From Cardinalis cardinalis (Eukaryota > Chordata > Aves > Passeriformes > Cardinalidae): DNA of 64,000 nucleotides. Of the stretch, positions 45,001 to 49,328 are shown piece by piece (the first letter of the stretch is position 1; the number at the start of each line of letters is the position of its first letter). The position numbers were made by a program, and so were the translations under genes. The notes below the pieces were generated by a model. It did not search any database. It saw only the letters and a list, made by a program, of their open reading frames with translations, and was not told where the DNA came from. The stretch covers positions 663,398 through 727,397 of the forward strand of contig JACDOX010000145.1 in the NCBI GenBank assembly GCA_014549065.1, in the 5' to 3' direction.

Positions 45001-47010
45001 CAGCAAATTATTCACCCAAGCACTGCTGAAAAGCACCTCAAGATCAATTCTCTACTTGCAGAATTTTACAAAGATTCAGTCTTTCTGAACAATTTATCTA
45101 AATGACTTAGTGCAGGTCTGGCAAAAAGGCACAAGTAAGCACCTGCCACCAGAACAATTAATTCTCATTCCTGAAGTCATCNCCAGGTCACAAAGATCTC
45201 TGGATCACATTAATTATTTTAAATAAAGTATTATTATGATAATGATAAATGATTAATGATAAAATATTTTAAGCTGCTTGAATCACCCATACTCTTTGTA
45301 GCTCTTAATATGTTGGTATCAATAGTCTTATTTTATAGCTTTCTGAGTGGACACGCTTCCATGTTACAACACACATATCCTCTCCTATTCTGCCTAATTC
45401 CATTTCTGGCATTTACTCTAATTAACACACATGTCCTTAGTAATCACAAAACTGAGGCTATTAGAAGAGGAAGTTTATTACCTTAAAGGAAATTCTGTTT
45501 ACAGCTAGATTACTCTTGGCAGTTCGATATACGAAAACAAGTTTTAGAACTACCACGCTTCCACTGAATTAGTTGGAAAATACTAAATAAAAGCAACTGA
45601 TATGTTTACAGAATGTAGTCTTAGTCCCCCTAAACATAACACTTTCTATCAAAAGGAATACCATTGATGCCAGACTCCAAGATCAATGAGAATTTAAACT
45701 AGAGAAACTGGATTTCTAGAGTAAGCCTTTGATAATTATTCGATTTTTACCAATGTATTATAGAATTTCACAACTACAAACCCTTTCAAATCCAGAGTTT
45801 ATCTGGCTTACATATTTTGCGCCACATTAACCACTTGAAATTTTCTGGTAACAGTTTGTGCACACATGGATGTTTTCAGATGTTTCTGAATATGTTCACT
45901 TAATCAAACCAATGTTAATGAGGACTCTTGCTAAACAGAAGCTAAACAGCAGTTTATGTCCTTAGTAAGACACACAGCAAGTTATGTTATCCAAGCATCA
46001 CATAACTCCACTGAGAGATAAATTTTTAGAGTATCACAACTCAANGATCATTATTAAAAAGAAATCGATATATTTAAATAATCTAAACTACTAATAGGAG
46101 TCATTCAGAATGCCTGACTGGCCTAGGCACAGCATAGAAAATAGTTTGGTTTTAAGACGTTGAAGGTAGTGGGGTGGTGTTGCTTTTCTTTTGCTTTAAA
46201 GCAAACAAGTACACTGACCCTCTTCACATGGCTACGGAAAATAACAAACAGCAATCACACTGCTTAAGCTTTAATTATTTGGGTGAGAAATCAAATCAAA
46301 AAAACTTGTAACAACAGAAATCAACCAAGGGATCCCAAGCATTCAACCAGAGCTGCAGCCTCTCCCAGGGGTCAGGATACGCGCCCTGTCCCCTGCCCTG
46401 CAGAAGCTTCTCCTCCTCCTGACAGGCGAACACCTCCCGCTCATCCCTCAGCCCCTTCCCGATGTCCCCGCTCTCCACGCACCTCCCGAACACCCCACAC
46501 GGTCACGGCACCCCGTCACAACAGCTCAGCAGTTCCAGGCGGCATCACCCCCCGGCACCAACAGGAAAACGGGGTGACGTGCGGAGCACCGGCCCTCTCG
46601 CCTCCAAACCCCTGGCCCACGGTAATCCCGGCGGCTCGGGGTGGGGAAGCGCCAGGAGACCCTCAGCCCCTCCCCAGGGACGCAGCTCCAGGGCCTCCAC
46701 GAGGGGAGGGCGGCGGCACAGCTTGTGGCCCCCCCAGCAGCGCCCGCCGCGGTCCCGGGGCACGGCGGGGGCCGCTCGCCGCCCTTGCCCCGCCCGGGTC
46801 CCGCTCCCCGCCGCGCCCCGACCCTTATTCCCCGCGGGCCGAGCCCCTCCCGGCACAGGGCCTGTACTCAGCGCCAATTCCAGCCCGGCTGCATCCGGCT
46901 ACGATGCAGCCCCGCTGCCGCTCCCTGCGCCCGCCCGGCCGCCGGTGCGGAGGGCCGCGCGTCCCCGGCAGCGCCGGTACCTGCTGGCTGAGGGGGATGA
47001 GCGCCGCCAT
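5951..47010 (-). CDS. EPS15L1: EPS15L1 (Eps15R), epidermal growth factor receptor substrate 15-like 1, complete coding region in 24 exons
   Basis: Scaffold of clathrin-coated pits: EH domains bind NPF peptides, DPF motifs bind AP-2, and the C-terminal helix resembles the ubiquitin-interacting motifs of the EPS15 family. Twenty-four exons with AG/GT borders join without a frame break into 2736 nt, or 911 residues, close to long mammalian isoforms. Order: EH1 about 15-105, EH2 about 124-215, EH3 about 270-362, coiled coil about 380-560, DPF-rich region 598-850, UIM-like tail 864-911. The start is the ATG at 47010 inside a CpG island, giving MAALIPLSQQ, very like the mammalian N-terminus. The stop is TAA at 5951-5953. 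Introns under 1.4 kb between listed exons show nothing beyond splice signals. EPS15L1 is preferred to EPS15 because it ends ALSKADMP and carries the VNWVVPV and SSVGSGEFTG stretches typical of EPS15L1. Confidence 0.97.
6098..10590 (-). other. EPS15L1 intron 23
   Basis: About 4.5 kb between exons 23 and 24. Apart from a pyrimidine-rich tandem repeat at 6246-6370 it is unremarkable AT-rich sequence, with no repeat family or RNA gene that I recognise. Confidence 0.8.
6246..6370. repeat. Pyrimidine-rich imperfect tandem repeat, three copies
   Basis: TTTATTTCCTTA recurs at 6264, 6305 and 6342, spaced 41 and 37 bp, in a tract that is nearly all C and T. In the EPS15L1 transcript it is purine-rich. 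Confidence 0.75.
10591..10796 (-). CDS. EPS15L1: EPS15L1 exon 23
   Basis: 206 nt, residues 795-863. STPVSHLGSADFPKPHDPFQ, then GFGDPFSGKDPFAPS, ending GFADFSS. Three DPF motifs. Separated from exon 22 by the longest intron in the window. Confidence 0.96.
12055..12082. repeat. Short 8-bp tandem repeat
   Basis: AGCCAAAA-type units repeated three to four times in tandem, about 60 bp before the 25-bp minisatellite. Confidence 0.7.
12141..12533. repeat. 25-bp minisatellite, 15 full units plus a partial
   Basis: Every unit starts GARCTGARRGAAT and is exactly 25 bp, so units begin at 12141, 12166, 12191 and so on to a partial unit at 12516, with no indels. Two subtypes occur: A ends CAGGTTTACATG and B ends TGGGTATCCCAG. 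Their order is B A A A B A B A B A A A A B A. The array lies inside EPS15L1 intron 22. Confidence 0.95.
12869..13010 (-). mobile_element. CR1 LINE 3' fragment
   Basis: Reads on the plus strand as the reverse complement of a CR1 3' end: TCATAGAATCAGAGAA, then GTTGGAAGAGACCCTCAGG and ATCATCCAGTCCAACCCC. CR1 is the dominant avian non-LTR element. The 5' end is truncated and the left boundary in element terms is not sharp. Confidence 0.8.
13504..13760 (-). mobile_element. CR1 LINE 3' fragment
   Basis: AGTCATAGAATTCCAGAATT then GTTTGGGTTGGAAGGTACCT and CTCATCCAGTTTTAACCCCC, the reverse complement of an avian CR1 tail. Similarity fades after about 13760. Confidence 0.78.
18365..18524 (+). mobile_element. 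CR1 LINE 3' fragment
   Basis: GAGTGGCTGTGGGCTCCTCA, then TGTTCAAGGCCAGTCTGGAC, ending TGATCTGAGATTCTATAA. Typical CR1 3'UTR in plus orientation, 5'-truncated. Confidence 0.82.
20918..21342. other. Assembly gap, 425 N
   Basis: Continuous run of N inside EPS15L1 intron 22. The flanks suggest no exon. The real length may differ. Confidence 0.99.
21760..22690 (+). mobile_element. CR1 LINE, degenerate end of ORF2 plus 3'UTR
   Basis: About 930 bp. Translation gives recognisable pieces of the CR1 reverse transcriptase C-terminal region: KDLDVGLEGRLK, KFGDDT, LGGAVDSLEGRDVL, HRDLDK, then GGIRPGITSLIRDGILPLC. Stops and frameshifts interrupt it, so it is a dead copy. The 3' end, GGTCNCTTCTAACTCAGGAC, is the usual CR1 tail. 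It lies 0.4 kb from the assembly gap. Confidence 0.88.
25639..25771 (-). CDS. EPS15L1: EPS15L1 exon 22 (DPF and proline-rich)
   Basis: 133 nt, residues 751-795, SVPSDPFASSFGGAGFTDDP then a proline-rich ALPPKKNVPPRPKPPS stretch, a likely SH3 ligand. Reading through the donor would add only a few residues before a stop. Confidence 0.96.
25772..27243 (-). other. EPS15L1 intron 21
   Basis: 1.5 kb between DPF exons. I see only splice signals and AT-rich sequence. Confidence 0.8.
27244..27326 (-). CDS. EPS15L1: EPS15L1 exon 21 (DPF repeats)
   Basis: 83 nt, phase 1 to 0, residues 723-750, DPFGTLDPFGSGAFSGGEGF then ADFSQMSK. Exons 20 and 21 together are 144 nt and could be skipped as an in-frame pair. 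Confidence 0.96.
27689..27749 (-). CDS. EPS15L1: EPS15L1 exon 20 (DPF repeats)
   Basis: 61 nt, phase 0 to 1, residues 703-723, PDPFESTDPFTSSSIASKGP. Two DPF motifs. Confidence 0.95.
28184..28262. repeat. A/C-rich simple sequence, nearly G- and T-free
   Basis: Irregular AAAACAAAC-type sequence ending in a C run, CTCCCCCCCAAAC. In EPS15L1 orientation it is G/T-rich. Lies in the intron between exons 19 and 20. Confidence 0.85.
28716..28852 (-). CDS. EPS15L1: EPS15L1 exon 19 (DPF repeats)
   Basis: 137 nt, residues 657-702. Five DPF motifs in DPFGGDPFKESDPFRSS and the following SDPFTSDPFTK, ending LPSK. Confidence 0.97.
29252..29302 (-). CDS. EPS15L1: EPS15L1 exon 18 (DPF repeats)
   Basis: 51 nt, phase 1-1, residues 640-657, with two DPF motifs (one completed across the junction) and AEQPPAPAG. 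Because it is symmetric, skipping would keep the frame. Confidence 0.95.
29419..29545 (-). CDS. EPS15L1: EPS15L1 exon 17 (DPF repeats)
   Basis: 127 nt, phase 0 to 1, residues 598-640. Begins DDPFKNKALMFTNNTQELH and holds five DPF motifs, the short peptides that bind the AP-2 alpha appendage. Confidence 0.97.
29546..31445 (-). other. EPS15L1 intron 16
   Basis: 1.9 kb separating the coiled-coil exons from the DPF exons. No repeat, RNA gene or extra exon recognised. Confidence 0.8.
31446..31610 (-). CDS. EPS15L1: EPS15L1 exon 16 (end of coiled coil)
   Basis: 165 nt, residues 543-597, ARSKLSQLQESHQEMNKSIE through RSNYRAV. Closes the coiled coil and joins the DPF region. Phase 0-0. Confidence 0.96.
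31864..32061 (-). CDS. EPS15L1: EPS15L1 exon 15 (coiled coil)
   Basis: 198 nt, residues 477-542, from ISSLKMQIQTQESDLKLQED to TQEEINQ. Phase 0-0. Confidence 0.97.
32867..33028 (-). CDS. EPS15L1: EPS15L1 exon 14 (coiled coil)
   Basis: 162 nt, residues 423-476, from ELQNDLDRETSNLQELEAQK to EETQV. Phase 0-0, uninterrupted coiled coil. Confidence 0.97.
33557..33629 (-). CDS. EPS15L1: EPS15L1 exon 13 (coiled coil)
   Basis: 73 nt, residues 398-422, EKYSLEQDIREKEESIRQKT then NEVQ. Charged heptad-like coiled coil used for dimerisation in the EPS15 family. Confidence 0.96.
33989..34074 (-). CDS. EPS15L1: EPS15L1 exon 12 (start of coiled coil)
   Basis: 86 nt, residues 370-398. DSASSVGSGEFTGVKELDDI is the segment leading into the coiled coil. 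Phase 0 to 2. Confidence 0.96.
34075..35969 (-). other. EPS15L1 intron 11
   Basis: 1.9 kb between the end of EH3 and the coiled coil. Contains one candidate cassette microexon at 35172-35198; otherwise nothing recognisable. Confidence 0.75.
35172..35198 (-). other. EPS15L1: Candidate 27-nt EPS15L1 cassette microexon
   Basis: Minus-strand sequence has a strong GTGAGT donor and an AG acceptor giving 27 nt in phase 0, encoding ISALTEMRR, which would insert between exon 11 (ending TPIQ) and exon 12 (starting DSASS). An alternative upstream AG would give 35 nt and break the frame. The pyrimidine tract is weak. I do not recall a matching mammalian exon, so this is only a candidate. Confidence 0.3.
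35970..36126 (-). CDS. EPS15L1: EPS15L1 exon 11 (end of EH3)
   Basis: 157 nt, residues 317-369. Completes the tryptophan codon, then SLADTRQVGKLSKDQFALAM closes EH3. Ends PPSDRNTPIQ in phase 0. Confidence 0.97.
36580..36737 (-). CDS. EPS15L1: EPS15L1 exon 10 (EH domain 3)
   Basis: 158 nt, phase 0 to 2, residues 265-317. Contains PAVNWVVPVSEKVRYDEIF and a loop DTDMDGFVSGQE, and ends SQNLLAHIW. Confidence 0.97.
37290..37526 (-). CDS. EPS15L1: EPS15L1 exon 9 (end of EH2 and proline-rich linker)
   Basis: 237 nt, residues 186-264. Starts AMHLVYRALEKE, ending EH2, then PPSLIPPSKRKK and a Ser/Pro-rich linker containing GSLSPKHSIK. One N at 37512 leaves the V codon of HLVY unsupported in one base. 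Confidence 0.97.
37861..37920 (-). CDS. EPS15L1: EPS15L1 exon 8 (EH domain 2 EF-hand loop)
   Basis: 60 nt, residues 166-185, VWDLSDIDKDGHLDKDEFAV. Contains a canonical calcium-binding EF-hand loop, DIDKDGHLDKDE. Confidence 0.97.
37921..39426 (-). other. EPS15L1 intron 7
   Basis: 1.5 kb inside the EH2 coding region. Nothing recognisable besides splice sites. Confidence 0.8.
39427..39552 (-). CDS. EPS15L1: EPS15L1 exon 7 (EH domain 2)
   Basis: 126 nt, residues 124-165, beginning VEEKAKFDGIFESLLPVNGL and ending PLDILGR. First half of EH2. Phase 0-0. Confidence 0.97.
40376..40438 (-). CDS. EPS15L1: EPS15L1 exon 6 (EH1-EH2 linker)
   Basis: 63 nt, residues 103-123, QDTSSPLLITPPSTETHWAV then R. 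The acceptor reads TTTTTAGCAG, a NAGNAG tandem, so use of the second AG would remove the leading glutamine. Confidence 0.93.
41065..41160 (-). CDS. EPS15L1: EPS15L1 exon 5 (end of EH domain 1)
   Basis: 96 nt, residues 71-102, beginning GFYVALRLVACAQNGHDVSL and ending PPPKF. It closes EH1 and opens the linker to EH2. Confidence 0.97.
41803..41850 (-). CDS. EPS15L1: EPS15L1 exon 4 (EH domain 1)
   Basis: 48 nt, residues 55-70, IWDLADPEGKGYLDKQ. The conserved IWDLAD motif carries the tryptophan of the NPF-binding pocket. Phase 0-0. Confidence 0.97.
42086..42175 (-). CDS. EPS15L1: EPS15L1 exon 3 (EH domain 1)
   Basis: 90 nt, residues 25-54, containing VDPTYTGRVGASEAALFLKK, the first EF-hand-like half of EH1. 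Phase 0-0. Confidence 0.97.
42392..42433 (-). CDS. EPS15L1: EPS15L1 exon 2
   Basis: 42-nt exon, phase 0 at both ends, residues 11-24, reading FSTGNPIYETYYKQ. This is the opening of EH domain 1. The acceptor is TTTCAG and the donor GTATG. Confidence 0.95.
42906..43031. repeat. A/C-rich simple sequence, about 125 bp
   Basis: AAACAAAAAACCAAATC, AACCACCCACCCCAAAC and related irregular units with almost no G or T. The complementary strand, which is the EPS15L1 sense strand, carries several GGG or GGGG runs. Confidence 0.88.
44393..44521. repeat. 129-bp direct repeat, copy 1
   Basis: Starts CAATGCTGTGAAATTTCTT and ends TAAATGACT. The second copy is 586 bp downstream at 44979-45107 with about seven differences and no indel. 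Flanks of the two copies do not align, so the unit is sharply bounded. Confidence 0.92.
44979..45107. repeat. 129-bp direct repeat, copy 2
   Basis: Second copy of the unit at 44393-44521, same orientation. Family unknown; could be two pieces of one interspersed repeat or a local duplication. Confidence 0.92.
46981..47010 (-). CDS. EPS15L1: EPS15L1 exon 1, coding part
   Basis: Residues 1-10 (MAALIPLSQQ) followed by a GTACC donor. The ATG sits in GAAGATGGCGGC, which is also a YY1-type motif. The 5'UTR continues to higher coordinates; the transcription start is not defined by sequence alone. Confidence 0.92.
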
Positions 47011-47013
47011 CTT
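47003..47013 (-). promoter_or_regulatory. EPS15L1: YY1-type motif overlapping the EPS15L1 ATG
   Basis: AAGATGGCGGC in gene orientation matches the YY1 consensus, which is often found just downstream of start sites in CpG-island promoters with its ATG serving as the initiation codon. Confidence 0.6.
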
Positions 47014-47213
47014 CCTCCCGCTGGGTCGGGCCGCGGCCGGGGCGGAGCGAGGGGCGGCGGCCGGGCCGGGCCGGGCGGGCCCGAGGAGGCGGTGGAGGCG
47101 GCTGAGGAGGTGCTCGAGACCCGGCGGCCAACGGCCGCGGCTTTAACGGGGCCCGGCAGGCGCTCCTGGGCGGCCGTTGCCGCTGCCCGCAGCGCTCCAC
47201 GGAGTCACCCANC

Positions 47214-47606
47214 CATTTAGAACGGAAGAGACTTCTCAGGTCATTGAGCCCAACCTTTGACAGATCAGAGCACGTCCTGTNGCTCCTTAAACACCTCCAG
47301 GTCCTTCACCACCAGCTCCCTGGGCAGCCATATAACCCCAAAACCAGCGAGGTTTGAATGGAGCACAGTGGGCCACCGAGTCCCACGTCCCTGCTCCAGC
47401 AGGGCCATCCCATAGCACATGGCACAGGATTGTGTCCACACAGTTCTGGAATATCTCCAGTGAGGGATTGCAGTCTGTTCCAGTGCTCCGTCACTGCGCA
47501 GCAAAGTTTTTCTCGTATTCNGGTGGAACTTCTTGTCATCAGTTTTTGCCTGCTGCTTCGTGTCCCATTGCTGGGCCCTCTGGTCCATGCTCTGACCNTT
47601 CCCTGC
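47214..47606 (-). mobile_element. CR1 LINE 3' fragment in the EPS15L1-C19orf44 spacer
   Basis: TTTAGAACGGAAGAGACTTC, then TCAGGTCATTGAGCCCAACC, later AGTTTTTGCCTGCTGCTTCG and CCCATTGCTGGGCC, all reverse complement of CR1. It starts about 200 bp upstream of the EPS15L1 ATG, at the island edge. Confidence 0.82.
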
Positions 47607-49020
47607 AGACACAGACAGGGTTCCTCTCTATCCTATATATTATGAATATCATTCTCTGTTGCTCTGTCCCTTCCTGAGTCGTCTTTGCTTTCAAATTTTT
47701 TTCTTAAGCTATTGCTCAAAGTATTTTTCCTCCGTAGTTCTTCCTCTCTCCTGCTATTCCTCAGCCTACTTTACATTCATTTCCTTTTCAGGACCAGGAT
47801 TCTAATTTCATTTGTATACACCAATAGTTTCTCAATTAGATTAGACAAGGAATCTTTAAAATGTGGAAATAAAGAATGAAAACACCCATGGGAATTTCAT
47901 GTTCATTTCTCNCCATGTTCTATCTCCTAAATCTTTTGCATAAACCTCAGCATCTGTTATTGAGAAATTGTAAAAAAAATTGTGCCTTCCTCCTTCACTT
48001 TGGAAGGAAAACAGAAAAAAATAGCCCAGGAAGTCTGTTTTCTTAAGAGGCCTTGGATCACCCATCCAATTTGGTTTCCATTTCCCCTAGAATGAACTAC
48101 ATGTTTGGAATACAGTCAGGCAAAGAAAGGGCCTCAAGGTGGTCCCCTAGGTAGGAGAAGGAAATGATTTATAAACTGTATAGAGGAATCTCGACTACAG
48201 TATAATACCATTCTGCATTTATGTTATTCTTCATCCCAAAATTCAGGTCCTCAGCACTAGTTCAGGGGTTCAGGTTCATCCCAATCCTTTAAAAGACACA
48301 GGAAAATTAAGAAAACAAAACCAGTGCACAATTCAACTATATTAAAAAGAAACTAAATAATCCACTAACACAGAATAAGGAGAGCAGTTTACCTCAGGTC
48401 TGATTTAGATCACCAATTGGTTATTTAGGTTATAAATTCATATTCCGTCATCCCAGTCTGTGGGCTTCTTTGATCATTAATTTTCCTCAGTGGTAAACAG
48501 TCTAAATAAACTTGTGNGTTGCCAGATGCATTTGTTATCAATTTTTATTTCATAAGTCTTGTCTGGAATTTTAATCAAAATATATAATTGGAGTATATAG
48601 CTGTGTATATCTGTCAGCCAGGGTTTTGGAGATAACAAGGGAAAGTTTTTAGGAACCTTAAACTCAAGTCTTAGGAACTGGCTTACAGCAGAATGATATC
48701 ACTAGAAAGTACTAGAAAACTAACCCAGAAAAACAAAAAACTAGGCAAAATAAAAATGATCCATGGCATAAGCTCAATAGCTATATAATTGTATTACAAG
48801 TATACAATGATGTTAGATACCTTATGCCAAATTTTGCTACGNCACACAGAGCACAAGTTTCACCAAGTCCCTGGAAATGATACACAAGTACAAAGGGCAG
48901 GTAATAACCTACAATATGTTGTTTCAGTGANGGGTCTTAACGCAAATCCTACGGAACAACTGGATTAATTCCCAACTCGCTCCAATAATTAGCAAATCGC
49001 GGCTTTGTCAAAATTCCCNT
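47607..49020. other. EPS15L1-C19orf44 intergenic spacer
   Basis: AT-rich sequence between the CR1 copy and the C19orf44 promoter. No open frame or repeat recognised, and in particular no calreticulin-like coding sequence. Confidence 0.75.
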
Positions 49021-49034
49021 GTATTGACCCGGAT

Positions 49035-49053
49035 GCATGCTGGGGCTTGTAGT
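49035..49053 (-). promoter_or_regulatory. C19orf44: ZNF143 (SBS) binding-site match
   Basis: Minus-strand ACTACAAGCCCCAGCATGC closely matches the ZNF143/Staf consensus ACTACAANTCCCANNATGC, a promoter element at many CpG-type starts. It is about 240 bp upstream of the proposed C19orf44 ATG. Confidence 0.75.
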
Positions 49054-49120
49054 CAGGGCACGGCTGTCGGCGGCTGTAAACCTGCTTGTGATTAGCTGGC
49101 GGCGCCGAATCGCTGCGNGG

Positions 49121-49145
49121 AGCCAATCAGTGGGCGGGATATTGG
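49121..49145 (+). promoter_or_regulatory. C19orf44: CCAAT boxes and GC box of the C19orf44 promoter
   Basis: CCAATCAG at 49123-49130, GGGCGG at 49132-49137 and a reverse CCAAT (ATTGG) at 49141-49145 form a tight NF-Y/Sp1 cluster in a GC-rich segment 150 bp before the ATG. Confidence 0.7.
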
Positions 49146-49289
49146 GGAGTCGCGAACTCCAGGAGCCGGCCGCCCATCGCCCGCCTTGGCCCGGCCCAGA
49201 GAANCCTCGGCCGCCTCGGGCTGGGCGGACCTGACGGTGTTCACTCCGACCCTGTTCCGCCTCGTGCTGTCCGTCCTGTCCCGTCTCGG

Positions 49290-49328
49290 ATGGCCGCGAT
49301 CTCTCGGGCACCCACGGGCCGAGGGCAG
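49290..49328 (+). CDS. C19orf44: C19orf44 exon 1, proposed start
   Basis: ATG at 49290 opens MAAISRAPTGRGQ and ends at a GTGAGG donor in phase 0. Splicing to 49749 keeps exon 2 open. Chosen because it follows the promoter cluster directly. The alternative is initiation inside exon 2, for example at 49800 needing CDS start ATG in GTGGACACAG context or later. Confidence 0.6.

Larger units (their letters stand above)
42434..46980 (-). other. EPS15L1 intron 1
   Basis: 4.5 kb after the first coding exon. Holds an A/C-rich tract (42906-43031) and two 129-bp direct repeats. The 43100-45110 stretch has the look of old interspersed repeat, with moderate GC and broken open frames, but I cannot name a family. 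Confidence 0.7.
46370..47200. promoter_or_regulatory. EPS15L1: CpG island, EPS15L1 promoter and first exon
   Basis: Abrupt rise to very high GC with dense CpG dinucleotides, covering the EPS15L1 start codon and continuing into intron 1. GGGCGGGCCCG-type boxes upstream of the ATG (47040-47090) suit a TATA-less housekeeping promoter. Long open frames on both strands here are a by-product of base composition. Confidence 0.9.

Noticed and set aside
43100..45110. Possible endogenous retrovirus bounded by the 129-bp repeats
   Set aside because: The repeats are short, only 457 bp lies between them, and no gag, pol or env-like translation is visible. Reported only as direct repeats.
46283..47220. 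Plus-strand open frames of 287 and 252 codons over the EPS15L1 first exon
   Set aside because: They lie in a CpG island where stop codons are rare in all frames; the composition is Pro/Arg/Ala-rich and nothing resembles a known protein. They are antisense to a well-supported first exon.
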